64,000 bases of DNA. It comes from Acinetobacter baylyi DSM 14961 = CIP 107474 (GTDB lineage Bacteria > Pseudomonadota > Gammaproteobacteria > Pseudomonadales > Moraxellaceae). Below the pieces are notes generated by a model, which saw only the letters and a list, made by a program, of their open reading frames with translations, was not told the DNA's origin and did not search any database. Shown here one piece after another: positions 27,619 to 37,164 of the stretch. Each line of letters starts with the position of its first letter. The first letter of the stretch is position 1. The stretch lies in NCBI RefSeq assembly GCF_000368685.1, contig NZ_KB849628.1, positions 264,442 to 328,441 of the forward strand, written 5' to 3'. The position numbers and the translations under genes were made by a program.

Positions 27619-28423
27619 AAAATCCTTCTTGTTTGTATTGCTGGGTCAAATTATGCTTTACCCAACGATTTAATTGACTATGGTTTGGCATCCCCCACCA
27701 GTGACATAAATTCAAAAACTCTACATCAGATAAACTATCACCAAAACCAAGAATTGGACGTTGTTGAGATGCAAACTGTTGCAATACAAAGCGGGCAGCA
27801 TTGGCTTTACTCACAGGTTGTGGAATCAGGGCCAAGTTATTGCCATTTAAATGAAAATAGAACCCTTCCAAAACTTCTGAGCTCAAGCTATTTAATAATT
27901 CTGGTAAGAAATTTGGTGCATAAGGATTGTCATTTTCAGTATTTTGTTTGGCAACTATATACAGCCCTAAACCTTGCTCTTCGACCACCCAAGTACGAAT
28001 AGAGCCAAAATTGATCGCCTGTTGTTGTAAAGCATCAATCAATATTTGTTGACGTTCTTGATAAGAAGTCAACGCTTGTTGCATCTGCACATGCCAATCC
28101 ACATTTACACTGAAATCTGGATTTAGTACCGTACCGCCATGAGAGCAAACTGCCCCATACTGAAAAGGTAAATGCACCCGAGACAATGCTTCTGCACTTC
28201 TTGCCGTGACAGGAATCAAATGAGTACTATGTAATAACCACTGCACGAAGTGCTGCTGAATTGGGTTCATATACGCCAATGCTTGTCCTTGTTTATCCGT
28301 AGTGACCATTTTAAAGTCTGTCTGAGGAACAATACGGCGATGGGTCTGGAATAAAGTATCATCCAGATCAACCAACATGAGCGGCGTTGCAATATTTTGC
28401 GCATCAAATAAGAAATTATTCAT
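27602..28423 (-). CDS. HAD-family phosphatase of the ter biosynthetic set
   Basis: A 273-residue haloacid-dehalogenase-type hydrolase. The nucleophile motif LVDLDDTLF is at residues 17-25 (Asp19 and Asp21). The motif II Thr is in HLIPVTARS, and the late acidic motif is GFGDSLSDVEF, as in Cof-type phosphatases. It probably removes phosphate from a sugar-phosphate-like intermediate (inference). The ATG at 28423 overlaps the stop of the upstream PRTase gene (ATGAATAA), and the 3' end overlaps the StiP gene. Confidence 0.87.
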   Translation of the reverse strand: MNNFLFDAQNIATPLMLVDLDDTLFQTHRRIVPQTDFKMVTTDKQGQALAYMNPIQQHFVQWLLHSTHLIPVTARSAEALSRVHLPFQYGAVCSHGGTVLNPDFSVNVDWHVQMQQALTSYQERQQILIDALQQQAINFGSIRTWVVEEQGLGLYIVAKQNTENDNPYAPNFLPELLNSLSSEVLEGFYFHLNGNNLALIPQPVSKANAARFVLQQFASQQRPILGFGDSLSDVEFLNLCHWWGMPNHSQLNRWVKHNLTQQYKQEGFYGDYQ

Positions 28424-29555
28424 TTGTACCACATAGATTAAGATTTTGATGTGGAAATTCTACGGCACTGATCACTTCAGCATTTGGAATCGCGTCTAAT
28501 AGACTACTGGCAACGGACTCAGCACAGGTTTCCACGGTAATAAAAATTCGGTCATATTCTGATGGATTAATGTTGTAGACAAAGTTCTGAATACCCAAGC
28601 CATAGTTATCTGAAAAAGCCAAAGCAGACTGAATGGCATGCCCTATAGCTATAGGTGAGCGGGTAATTGCACTAAATTTCACCTCTGCACCCTGTCGCTG
28701 TAAATCTTCTGCCAATAAAAAAGACGACCAGACATATTCACCACTTCCCAACACTAAAATTCGTTGTTGAGGTTTAACCTTCAAACGAATATAGGCGGAA
28801 GTATCTTGAATGGGTAATCGCCCCCATGTCGGCTCAGATAAGGTCGCATACGCACCAAAAGCCACGGTATCTACTTTGGGCATATTAATCTGTAACGGTT
28901 CTTTGGCATCTTGCCACTGCCATTTACCTGTCATCAATGCGACGGACTGACAATTTAATCCAGCCATATGAATACCTGATGACCAATCCGCCAAAGTTGC
29001 AGTTACGACATGAGACATTTGATCAAGACCAGCCGCTTGTAGTGCTGAAACTAGATTGATAAAAGTTTTTCCTGTAGAAGCTTCATCATCGACCAATACA
29101 ATACTTTTGCTGGCTAAAATTTTCTTTTGAATATCAGCATCAGGCGATCCATACAGCAATTGATCTTGCGCATGGCTGTGTTCCTCTAAAAAACGAGCCA
29201 ATAATGGTGCGCCCTCAACAGGATGACGAGTAGTAGTCACATACAATGCATCAGGATAGCGTTCCTGCAAGACTTGATGTACACCTGCACCTAGCCCCAC
29301 AGCCGTTTCAGCCATTCCAATCACCAAGATGGGCTCAGGTAAATTACTTGGAATCAGTTGGGCCAAATCTGTAAATGCATGACGCATCACTTTAGGACTT
29401 ACAGGAATATGTCTCCCCAAAACTTTTGAGACAAATAAAAAAGCTCTTTTGGGATTTATCCGTTCGGCAAAACCGAGTAAATCTTGCCATTTCCAATGGC
29501 TATTTTCATCAGGCTGTAAATCCAGTTTGCCTCGTTGTAATTCAATTTCAATCAT
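28416..29555 (-). CDS. Phosphoribosyltransferase-domain protein (with C-terminal TRSP-type region)
   Basis: A 379-residue protein. The PRTase core shows VIGMAETAVGLGAGV (about 78-92), TTTRHPV and the classic PRPP loop VLVDDEASTGKT (153-164). The C-terminal part (about 215-379) carries YIRLKVKPQQRILVLGSGEY and AITRSPIAIG, the extra domain seen in ter-linked PRTases. The family may transfer a ribosyl-phosphate group in making a nucleoside-like metabolite (published inference, not proven). The stop overlaps the HAD start. Confidence 0.86.
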   Translation of the reverse strand: MIEIELQRGKLDLQPDENSHWKWQDLLGFAERINPKRAFLFVSKVLGRHIPVSPKVMRHAFTDLAQLIPSNLPEPILVIGMAETAVGLGAGVHQVLQERYPDALYVTTTRHPVEGAPLLARFLEEHSHAQDQLLYGSPDADIQKKILASKSIVLVDDEASTGKTFINLVSALQAAGLDQMSHVVTATLADWSSGIHMAGLNCQSVALMTGKWQWQDAKEPLQINMPKVDTVAFGAYATLSEPTWGRLPIQDTSAYIRLKVKPQQRILVLGSGEYVWSSFLLAEDLQRQGAEVKFSAITRSPIAIGHAIQSALAFSDNYGLGIQNFVYNINPSEYDRIFITVETCAESVASSLLDAIPNAEVISAVEFPHQNLNLCGTNE

Positions 29556-29597
29556 ATAATTCTTAAATCTAATTTAAAATAATATACATAATGGTGT

Positions 29598-30650
29598 TTA
29601 TATTACACAAATACTCTGACTTATGCTGCGGACAATGAGTGAACCTTCGGTCTTTTTGGGCTGATAATGAAGCTGTAGTGTGTGCGCAATTGCCAAATGA
29701 ACTAAATTCACACCACTCATGAAAGTATGTGCAATGCCCCCCGATGGTCGAGAGTTTACCTCCAAGATATACAATTGCTGTTGATCATTATATCGAGCCT
29801 GCATATTCACTAGCCCGTCACAACCAAATAATGCAGCGACCTGATACGCCAGTTCAATCGCAGGATCTTCAAAAGTTAAGTTTTGACAACCATTTTTTTG
29901 CTTATAGCGTGCAATCGCACCATGTACCTGGCCATGTATGCACAACATATCGACTGAGCACTCCAATCCAGATAGAAATGGCATGACCAAATACACAGGC
30001 GGCTTTTCTAACTGTCGATAACTCTCAATAAAACTTTCAGGATGTGCCTTGAATCTCATGCTATTTGCAAATACATCAAATGAGTTTGCGCTAGGATCTA
30101 AATGCCAAAACCCTGAAGCAAAAACTCCTTTGGCAGGCTTGACACACACCTCACCTTTTTGTCGCCAGTCATGATATGCATCTTGTAATTGCTCGGCATT
30201 TTCAACAATGGTTGCTGGTGCAACCGCTAAGCTGTGATTCAAACAGATTTGAGTAAACAGGGATTTATCATTTAGTTGCTCGATTTGATCAAGCGTATCA
30301 CAACCCGCCATGAGGCGAATGCCCAATTGTTCAAAGCGATGTTTTTCGGCTAGATAAATTGCAGCATGATGTCCAGCAATAATCAATTTGACATTTAAGC
30401 GCTGCGCCTGCTGTAAAACCCATTCCACTCGCTCTGAGAAAGGCGGTTCTTGTAAAGCAATATCGGCAACAGAGGTAATTTCAGGACGATCGTCTGCATG
30501 TGATGCCACCACATGAATTGGGAGATTAAAAGGCGCATTTTTTGCTGCCAAAATTAAATCACGTTGACAAGAATGCGCTTGGGTAAACCAAATCCCGATC
30601 GAGTTTTCTGCGATGTCCATCTGAGCAAGATCATTCACTATTTGCGTCAT
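29598..30650 (-). CDS. ATP-grasp protein of the ter biosynthetic set
   Basis: A 350-residue ATP-grasp ligase-like protein. An N-terminal pre-grasp Rossmann part (GIWFTQAHSCQRDLILAA) is followed by VCVKPAKGVFASGFW (ATP-binding Lys and Gly-rich loop, about 170-185), YLVMPFLSGLECSVDML, and the metal-binding end LEVNSRPSGGIAHTF (about 302-316). ATP-grasp enzymes join a carboxylate to an amine or thiol through an acyl phosphate. The ATG at 30650 overlaps the kinase stop as ATGA; an ATG two codons earlier is the alternative. Confidence 0.86.
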   Translation of the reverse strand: MTQIVNDLAQMDIAENSIGIWFTQAHSCQRDLILAAKNAPFNLPIHVVASHADDRPEITSVADIALQEPPFSERVEWVLQQAQRLNVKLIIAGHHAAIYLAEKHRFEQLGIRLMAGCDTLDQIEQLNDKSLFTQICLNHSLAVAPATIVENAEQLQDAYHDWRQKGEVCVKPAKGVFASGFWHLDPSANSFDVFANSMRFKAHPESFIESYRQLEKPPVYLVMPFLSGLECSVDMLCIHGQVHGAIARYKQKNGCQNLTFEDPAIELAYQVAALFGCDGLVNMQARYNDQQQLYILEVNSRPSGGIAHTFMSGVNLVHLAIAHTLQLHYQPKKTEGSLIVRSISQSICVI

Positions 30651-32176
30651 ATACATTCCACTATTTGCACCACCACTAAGCGACCTCCATCTTGACGTGA
30701 AAGTAAAATTTGTTTTCCATCCAGCAATTCGATTTTTTCGCCAATTGGAATGGTTGTTTTAGTTGCCACATCCATGAGATCAGGCAGATTTTCGTTCACC
30801 AGCCACCACTGATTTTGGTGAAAAACAAAATAGCCAACACGTTTGGTTTGTTCTGCTGTTAGACGCTCGTTCGGTGCAATCAGATTATTGACATGCCACG
30901 GGTAAAGTGACTGCCCTGTCCACACCATTAAACGGTGATTATCGGGTCTAAAACTGCCTTCTCGGCGTGCCGAATAGAGGTTCAGTACAGGTAGCTTGCC
31001 TTTAAAGGCTGTGCCACAAAATGGACATACGGGTTTTATTGTATTATCAAATACATACCATTTTTGACCGCAATCACTATTTAAGCATGGCTGAATCAAA
31101 TCCACCGTTTTAACCAAAGCGGTTTCCCAATCATTGGCTGAAGGCCGCTGCTGCGGTTGGTGCAAACCTGCCACAAAGCTTTGTAAAAATAGTTCCTTTA
31201 AATAAGGACCTGTCACGGTGAATGGAATTTTTTCTGGATCGGCCCACGGTAAAGCACTTGGACGTACCTGACTGACTTTTACCCGATTACTTGTGTCTGT
31301 TGGATGCTCAATAAATAGGGCATTCTCACCCATTGCCAGGTTTTCATCGCGCTGCGGATCATTCACATCATGAACTTTGCCACCACGCAACGGATGCCGA
31401 TATAGCAAATACATGTAGATCAATACAGCCAAAGCGTGGCGATCGGTCATGATATTGGGGAGATTTCGCTGTGGGTCATCTTTTTTTAAATGATTGGTTT
31501 TTACCACTTCAGGTGCAATAAAATCAGGCGTTCCGACCACATCAGGCGGATATTTGCCAGGTACGACCAAACCATCCACATCAATTACACAGGCACTGCC
31601 AGTTACAGGATCAATCAAAATATTCTTATAGGATAAATCTGAATGCGCCAAACCTGCTGCGTGCATACGACGCACAGCACGGGCAATCAAAATACAAATT
31701 TTTAGATAATTCGCGAAATTACCTTTTTCTTTTTCATCTAAAAACCGATTTTGGTTATTGGCACTGGCAAACCATTTCCCTTCTTTTTCCTTACCCTTGA
31801 TACCTAAAAAGTCATTATTTTTAGACCCATGTTCAAAGAAAAACTGTTTTTGGTAAGTGGGCGCGGTAATCCCCAATAAACCATTATATTCAATTAAACC
31901 ATCAGGCCAGCAAAACACATTTTTCCAGTAATCACCCCCTGCACTGTTGAAAATACCCTGCCATTTATTGCCAACAATTTCCTTTAAGCGATCCTTCTGT
32001 CTTTCCAGCTCAGCATGTGACTGATAGAAATGGTTTTTTTCTTTACTAAAAAAGCACACCACATAAGATTTATCAGGCGAAAAATAGACATCTTTCATTG
32101 CTCCTGAGCCAATAACTTCATCAACGAATGCAACTGGCCGACCATCTAAAGTTTGGCATTGGATAATCTTAGTCAT
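30647..32176 (-). CDS. TerY-P triad kinase-like protein with zinc ribbon
   Basis: A 509-residue protein-kinase-fold protein. The catalytic loop HSDLSYKNIL (His178, Asp180, Asn185) and the metal motif DVDG (199-202, in place of DFG) are intact, and FIAPEVV follows. The glycine-rich stretch is GSGAMKDVYF. No lysine is found where strand 3 should supply it (YVVCFF). A zinc ribbon with Cys364/369/384/387 follows, and a C-terminal beta-rich part has LMVWTGQSLYPWHV. It forms the triad with TerY and PP2C. The ATG at 32176 has GAGGG 8 bases upstream; a TTG at 32182 is the other option. Confidence 0.86.
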   Translation of the reverse strand: MTKIIQCQTLDGRPVAFVDEVIGSGAMKDVYFSPDKSYVVCFFSKEKNHFYQSHAELERQKDRLKEIVGNKWQGIFNSAGGDYWKNVFCWPDGLIEYNGLLGITAPTYQKQFFFEHGSKNNDFLGIKGKEKEGKWFASANNQNRFLDEKEKGNFANYLKICILIARAVRRMHAAGLAHSDLSYKNILIDPVTGSACVIDVDGLVVPGKYPPDVVGTPDFIAPEVVKTNHLKKDDPQRNLPNIMTDRHALAVLIYMYLLYRHPLRGGKVHDVNDPQRDENLAMGENALFIEHPTDTSNRVKVSQVRPSALPWADPEKIPFTVTGPYLKELFLQSFVAGLHQPQQRPSANDWETALVKTVDLIQPCLNSDCGQKWYVFDNTIKPVCPFCGTAFKGKLPVLNLYSARREGSFRPDNHRLMVWTGQSLYPWHVNNLIAPNERLTAEQTKRVGYFVFHQNQWWLVNENLPDLMDVATKTTIPIGEKIELLDGKQILLSRQDGGRLVVVQIVECI

Positions 32177-33977
32177 GGGCAAGACCCTCTACATTCACAC
32201 TCACAGGCTTATTCCATAAAATCGCCAAAGTACGATCATCATGATGACCTGCACTAAAGAACTTTGACCATTCCAATAAAGCCTGATCTGGGCGTGGCTG
32301 TTGCAACTGTGGTTCAATTTCTTGCCATAATGCTTGCCATTTTTCATGGTTCGCGAGTCCCGCATCCGTTTCAAAGCGTGGATCGGAAATACCATCTGTC
32401 ATTAAAATCACAGCTTCACAATCATCGTAATAGCCAATATTGACGCGACTAGCAAACTGCTGTGCAAAACTGCGATCTAAGAAACGGGTTTGTCCAGCAA
32501 ACTCGCCACCATCAGGCTTACCCATTAAACGCACTTTATCTTTGGCATATACAGCAATGGCGCCATCACCCACCCAGAAAGTACTAATAAAGGTTTTTTG
32601 CTCACACTGTTTAACCACAGCCACCAATAAGGTCGTGGCATACGCCTTGGCTGCAACCTGCTTTAACTCGGCTTCCTGTTCAATAGCTTCAATGGCCGCT
32701 TGAGCTGTTTTATAGAAAGTATCGTGAAAATCTTTATAGATTTGCTGTGCAACAGACTTGGTCATTTCATCGTCACTGCCAACTTGCCATTGCTGCAATA
32801 AGCGATCCAGATGCGGATGATGCTGTTCGAGGTAATCCGTCAGCGTTTTGGCTGCGCTTTGCACCGCAAGTAAAGAACCTTGTCGAGAATAACTGGCACT
32901 GCCAGCGCCGTCTGCAACAATCAATATTGACCAATCGGTCTCTGCAACACGAGCAATCAGAAAGTCATCGTCACGAAAAGTGCCTGCGTGTTCATGTGAG
33001 CGTCCACGCTGGCTACAGGCCGCGAGGTTAAAATACTCAGTTTCAATAAGTTGATGGTCACTATGTGCTTTCTGATAAGGTGCATTGATATCAGGTTCAT
33101 TGACCTGCCACAAACTACGCGGATCAGCGGTAATAATAAAGGTCACCTCACCCGAAGACCATGCTTGTGTGGCTTCGTTGTTTTTATACTGGAATGCCAG
33201 TTTAAATTCACCTGCTTGTAGCGGTATGCCCTGTAATTGTTGTGCTTGATCATCAAATACGATGCCTAAGTCTTCTGGAATTTTGATCGATTCAGAGCAA
33301 ATCAGCACGTCCTCTTTGACTGGATATTGCATTTGGATACGTGCTTGATAGTCTTGCCCAACACGCGCATTGGGTATCTGAAAATGAGGCATTTTTTTCA
33401 CCATTTTCACCTCATGATTTTGCTTTCCTGAGGGATTATTCTGATTGTGGTCGGTATTATTGGAGTCGATATTTGCGGTAGAACTCATTAATACCAAAGA
33501 CGTTGTCGAGAGTGGCCCAGCAGTAAAGCCATCATTTATAAAAGATGGTTCAGTTGCTGCTTCAATAGGAGAAGAATAAAGCTCATCTAGAAAATCAAGC
33601 TGATCCACCGACTCCAATCCATCAGCCTCCGTGCTTGAAATAAGTGTCATTTGGATTTGATCGAATCGCTGTTGATTAGGTTCAGTACGATCAAGCCCAG
33701 CGCTGATAGAAGCATAAATTGGCAAGCGACCCTGCTCCAAGATGTGCTGTAATAAAGAATGCTGAAACGCTGATGACTGTTCTAATTGAAAGCCCATGAG
33801 CTCATAAATCTGTTCAGCCAAATCATGATAGGCATTATAAATTTTTTTATTTTTCAGTAAGTGATCAAAAGAATCACTATCCAGTAAAAGAGCGTTCTGT
33901 TGAGTTTGATCTTGTAACAGTTGCTTTAATGTATTTAAAAAAGCGGTCTGAACGTCAGGAGTCAAAGTTTGCGACAT
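32169..33977 (-). CDS. PP2C-type phosphatase of the TerY-P triad
   Basis: A 602-residue protein from the ATG at 33977, preceded by AGGA; the frame opens at a TTG six codons earlier. The N-terminal 195 residues are helical and variable. An immunoglobulin-like domain (about 200-284) follows, then a PP2C phosphatase domain (about 315-595) with ACSQRGRSH, FRDDDF, the metal motif VADGAG (about 354-359), WVGDGAI and MTDGISD. It probably reverses phosphorylation by the adjacent kinase-like protein. The large N-terminal extension could target it to TerY or to the membrane surface. Confidence 0.86.
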   Translation of the reverse strand: MSQTLTPDVQTAFLNTLKQLLQDQTQQNALLLDSDSFDHLLKNKKIYNAYHDLAEQIYELMGFQLEQSSAFQHSLLQHILEQGRLPIYASISAGLDRTEPNQQRFDQIQMTLISSTEADGLESVDQLDFLDELYSSPIEAATEPSFINDGFTAGPLSTTSLVLMSSTANIDSNNTDHNQNNPSGKQNHEVKMVKKMPHFQIPNARVGQDYQARIQMQYPVKEDVLICSESIKIPEDLGIVFDDQAQQLQGIPLQAGEFKLAFQYKNNEATQAWSSGEVTFIITADPRSLWQVNEPDINAPYQKAHSDHQLIETEYFNLAACSQRGRSHEHAGTFRDDDFLIARVAETDWSILIVADGAGSASYSRQGSLLAVQSAAKTLTDYLEQHHPHLDRLLQQWQVGSDDEMTKSVAQQIYKDFHDTFYKTAQAAIEAIEQEAELKQVAAKAYATTLLVAVVKQCEQKTFISTFWVGDGAIAVYAKDKVRLMGKPDGGEFAGQTRFLDRSFAQQFASRVNIGYYDDCEAVILMTDGISDPRFETDAGLANHEKWQALWQEIEPQLQQPRPDQALLEWSKFFSAGHHDDRTLAILWNKPVSVNVEGLAHD

Positions 33978-33998
33978 AGCTTTTCCTAGATCCAATTG

Positions 33999-35057
33999 TT
34001 AACCACGTCCTCGTTGCACATTGAAGCCGTCCATTCCACCATAATCAAAACTGACTTGGCGACGACACCATGGGCAAGTCACGTCCTCGCTAAAACCGTC
34101 ATAACACATCAATTGGCCACAACCACACATGGCAAAAGCCGTTTCAGCCAAACAGTGTGGACATTCTGGAGTACCTTGTAATAGCGTGGTATTGACCTGC
34201 TGCTGATGTTGGGTTTGATCAGACCAGGTAAAATAATCCTCATCAATTTTGCAGCATTCGGTTAATTGAAAATGATATAAATTCAGGTTGATATTTAAAT
34301 CTTGAGGTGCTTGATACTGAATTTCACGTTCAAATTTCATTAAATAAGGTCGATTCAGTTTGCCACAGCGCCCCACAAAAGTGACACAGTTTTCATCCAC
34401 CAAGGTTTTCTTGGCAGGTAAATCCTTGACCAGACGCATATAACGCTCATCGATTGGCGGTAAATGATCTTGCTGCTGCCCATCCCCAATACTTTTACTT
34501 TGTGCAACCACAGAAGCACTAATCCATTGGAAAAACTTTTTAAAGTCTTTTTCATTCAACTCATCAAAAGCAATACAGTGCTCTGTTAATTGCTTGAGCG
34601 TTGCATAATCAACGTTTTTACCCATTCCTAATGCAATCAACGTACAGCGTCGTGCATATTTCTTTTGCCAACGGTAAATCGCATCTTTACATTCATCGGT
34701 CGGACGACCATCTGTAAATAAATATGCGATTGGCTTCCAATCCCCTTTGGTTTCTTCCGTTGTTTTCATCAAATGACGATCAAATTCATTCATCAAATGT
34801 TCTAAAGCTTTACCTAAATGTGTTCCACCACCCAAAGGTAATTTCGTGGAATAATAAGCAAACACTTCAACCAACGGAACTAAGGTTCGAACAATCCCTG
34901 CAAAGGCAATAACAGAAACATAGACGGTTTCCAGGGCATATGGATCTTGACGTAATTTTTGCATAATCAACTGGATGCCTTGTTGCATCTGTTGAATATT
35001 TTGTCCCGCCATCGACTCAGAACAATCCAATACGAAAAAAACAGGTAAACGGCGCAT
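33999..35057 (-). CDS. TerY-like VWA protein with C-terminal zinc ribbon
   Basis: A 352-residue von Willebrand A protein. The metal site motif is DCSES (residues 11-15; DxSxS retained), with GGGTHLGKAL and FTDGRPTDE for the remaining MIDAS residues. The C-terminal 140 residues include a Cys-rich zinc-ribbon region (CPHCLAETAFAMCGCGQLMC, then CPWCRR) called TerY-C in family surveys. It is the third, longest VWA protein of the cluster and sits directly before the PP2C gene. That matches the TerY-P triad order. Confidence 0.88.
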   Translation of the reverse strand: MRRLPVFFVLDCSESMAGQNIQQMQQGIQLIMQKLRQDPYALETVYVSVIAFAGIVRTLVPLVEVFAYYSTKLPLGGGTHLGKALEHLMNEFDRHLMKTTEETKGDWKPIAYLFTDGRPTDECKDAIYRWQKKYARRCTLIALGMGKNVDYATLKQLTEHCIAFDELNEKDFKKFFQWISASVVAQSKSIGDGQQQDHLPPIDERYMRLVKDLPAKKTLVDENCVTFVGRCGKLNRPYLMKFEREIQYQAPQDLNINLNLYHFQLTECCKIDEDYFTWSDQTQHQQQVNTTLLQGTPECPHCLAETAFAMCGCGQLMCYDGFSEDVTCPWCRRQVSFDYGGMDGFNVQRGRG

Positions 35058-35090
35058 CTTCTAATTATCCTTAATGTGTCTTTATTTTAT

Positions 35091-35726
35091 TTACAACACC
35101 AATTGCACTTCTGGCGGCGGCGGCGGCAATGAAACAGAGCCTGAAATCCCCGCACTACTACTTCCCACCACGACACTGGCAGACACCCACTTAAAGAATC
35201 CTGCAAAAGAGGCCGCATCCATGGTATCCAATACCACCACTTTATCGGTAAGTTGCAGGAGATGTTCCTGTTTGGCTTTGGGCCCAGCGGCACAAGCAAC
35301 AATACTGGCAAAATTTAACTGCTGTATGACAGGAATCGCCTGCTGGTAAGCATAGACATCTGAAGGAGAACCATCGGTCATTACAAATAATAATGGACGC
35401 CAATCGCCTTTAACTTCATCCGTACTTTTTTGTAAATGCTGAGCAACTTGCTCAGCCAGCAACTCAAGTGCAGCGCCCATAAAAGTTGCGCCTGCACTCG
35501 GCACATCGATATTGGCAAGCTGTACTTGATCCAAAGGTGTTAAAGGCAAATAAACCTTCGCCTCTAGATCAAAGGTAATAATGCTTAAATGCACACTCTC
35601 CAATGCATAAGGGTCTTGGCGCAATGCACTCAACATAGACTGCAAGCCAACATTCACAGAATGAATTGGCTCACCTCGCATCGATCCTGAAGTATCTAAT
35701 AAAATATAAACGGGTAAACGGCGCAT
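35091..35726 (-). CDS. terY: TerY VWA protein, copy 2
   Basis: A 211-residue stand-alone VWA protein. MIDAS motif DTSGS (10-14), with GATFMGAAL and VMTDGSPSD completing the site. It ends in LPPPPPEVQLVL, a proline tail also found in the 36440-37078 copy. The two flank the TerX-like gene and are clear paralogues (MRRLPVYxLLDTSGSMxGEPI in both). TerY is thought to present metal-dependent protein contacts for the phosphatase/kinase pair. Confidence 0.9.
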   Translation of the reverse strand: MRRLPVYILLDTSGSMRGEPIHSVNVGLQSMLSALRQDPYALESVHLSIITFDLEAKVYLPLTPLDQVQLANIDVPSAGATFMGAALELLAEQVAQHLQKSTDEVKGDWRPLLFVMTDGSPSDVYAYQQAIPVIQQLNFASIVACAAGPKAKQEHLLQLTDKVVVLDTMDAASFAGFFKWVSASVVVGSSSAGISGSVSLPPPPPEVQLVL

Positions 35727-35763
35727 GTTGTTCTAAACCTGTTTTTAGCCGAAAATTAAATTT

Positions 35764-36405
35764 TTAAGCGTATTGTTTTAACCATTCTACAAATGAATCA
35801 GATTGGGATGCCTGTCCTACGGCATTAAATTTCCATCCTGTCGATTCACGAACAAGTTCAGCAAAGAGTAATGAGCGCTGTTGATCATATTGTCCAGTGC
35901 CCGACAAATCGAAACGCACCATTTCTTTACCAGTTGCATCGACTGCACGAATAAATGCATTTTTGACTTGACCAAAATGTTGATTATTTTCAGTAGCCTT
36001 ATAAATTTGTACTACAAAAACGACTTTTTGGTATTGTTGCCCTAGGTCATTGAGCTTCACGATAATTTGTTCATCATCGCCATCACCCGCCCCAGTACGA
36101 TTATCACCCGTTAACCAGATATGTCCAGAAGAATGCTTTTGATTATTAAAAAAGATAACATCACTATTTTCTAAAGTGGCATTACCGTGCGCATCCCGCC
36201 CCAGATTATTAACCTTGCCATTACTCCCCACAAGGAATGCAATCACATCCAGATCATATTCAGCGCTATTACCACCAAATAATCCACCCAGAAAACCTTT
36301 TTTCTGTTCCTGAATATCCCAGCCTAAACCAATCGTTACTTGAGATAAATTATTTTCAGTTTTACTTAAACTAATTCCTTGACCTTTATTTAAACTCACT
36401 GCCAT
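35764..36405 (-). CDS. TerD-family protein, TerX-like
   Basis: A 213-residue TerD-fold protein. Start MAVSLNKGQGISLSK, GLGWDIQEQKKGFLGGLFGG insert (split, about 27-46), YDLDVIAFL, and the Ca2+ loop GDNRTGAGDGDDE (about residues 99-111). The inserted Gly/Phe stretch and longer loop before the acidic site place it near TerX. It lies between two TerY paralogues at the promoter-proximal end of the cluster, away from the other TerD proteins. Confidence 0.85.
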   Translation of the reverse strand: MAVSLNKGQGISLSKTENNLSQVTIGLGWDIQEQKKGFLGGLFGGNSAEYDLDVIAFLVGSNGKVNNLGRDAHGNATLENSDVIFFNNQKHSSGHIWLTGDNRTGAGDGDDEQIIVKLNDLGQQYQKVVFVVQIYKATENNQHFGQVKNAFIRAVDATGKEMVRFDLSGTGQYDQQRSLLFAELVRESTGWKFNAVGQASQSDSFVEWLKQYA

Positions 36406-36439
36406 GGTTTTATCCTCTTATTTAATCTTTGTTTTACTT

Positions 36440-37078
36440 TTATAGTACGATGTTAACTTCAGGCGGTGGTGGTGGTAAATCGCCTAAACCCGAGACTTCT
36501 TTTTGTCCTGCATCCACTTTCTGGCTGCCTGTTGAAATACTTGCAGAGACCCACTTAAAGAATGCTTTAATTGTATTTGAATCTGCCGTTGCCAACTCAA
36601 CAACTACTTCAGTGATTTGTTTTAAAATTGAAGTATCGGCGCCATGTCCCGCTGCACAGGCCACGATTACTCCTGTCTTCACTTGTTGTAAACGCTGCAA
36701 ACCCTTTCGCCAATCATCTGTGGGTACCCCATCAGTCATAATGAAAATTAATGGTTTCCAATCGCCTTTGACATCAACTGTGGTTTTTGCTACTTCCTGT
36801 TCAATTTTATCGGCTAACAGTGCCAAAGCACCACCCAATGCAGTAGTCCCTGTGACCTGCAAATCTGGCGCCTGGAAAACAGCCAACTCAGTTAAAGGGA
36901 CTAACTGTTTGGCTTGGCTATCAAAACTAATTAAAGATAAATAAGCCGTTTCCAGCGCATAAGGATCTTGACGTAAAGTCGAAAGTAAAATTTGTACCCC
37001 ATTTTTTACAGCTTCTATAGGTTCACCATGCATAGAGCCTGAGGTATCAAGTAATAAATAAACTGGTAAGCGACGCAT
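36440..37078 (-). CDS. terY: TerY VWA protein, copy 1, first gene of the ter cluster
   Basis: A 212-residue VWA protein, MIDAS motif DTSGSMHG (10-17), with GTTALGGAL and IMTDGVPTD. The end is LPPPPPEVNIVL. It is the promoter-proximal gene of an 18-gene run on the minus strand, with a sigma-70-like promoter about 80 bases upstream. A plus-strand ORF over the same bases is a shadow. Confidence 0.9.
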   Translation of the reverse strand: MRRLPVYLLLDTSGSMHGEPIEAVKNGVQILLSTLRQDPYALETAYLSLISFDSQAKQLVPLTELAVFQAPDLQVTGTTALGGALALLADKIEQEVAKTTVDVKGDWKPLIFIMTDGVPTDDWRKGLQRLQQVKTGVIVACAAGHGADTSILKQITEVVVELATADSNTIKAFFKWVSASISTGSQKVDAGQKEVSGLGDLPPPPPEVNIVL

Positions 37079-37164
37079 TATTTTTTTCCATAATTTATAT
37101 TATTAATAGTCGTATCATTTTTACCATATTTTTCTTTACTGAACCATATTAAAATAGACCGAAC

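Noticed and set aside
36429..36944. Plus-strand ORF of 171 codons
   Set aside because: Antisense to the first terY gene; the repeated Gly start mirrors the proline tail codons. No independent support.
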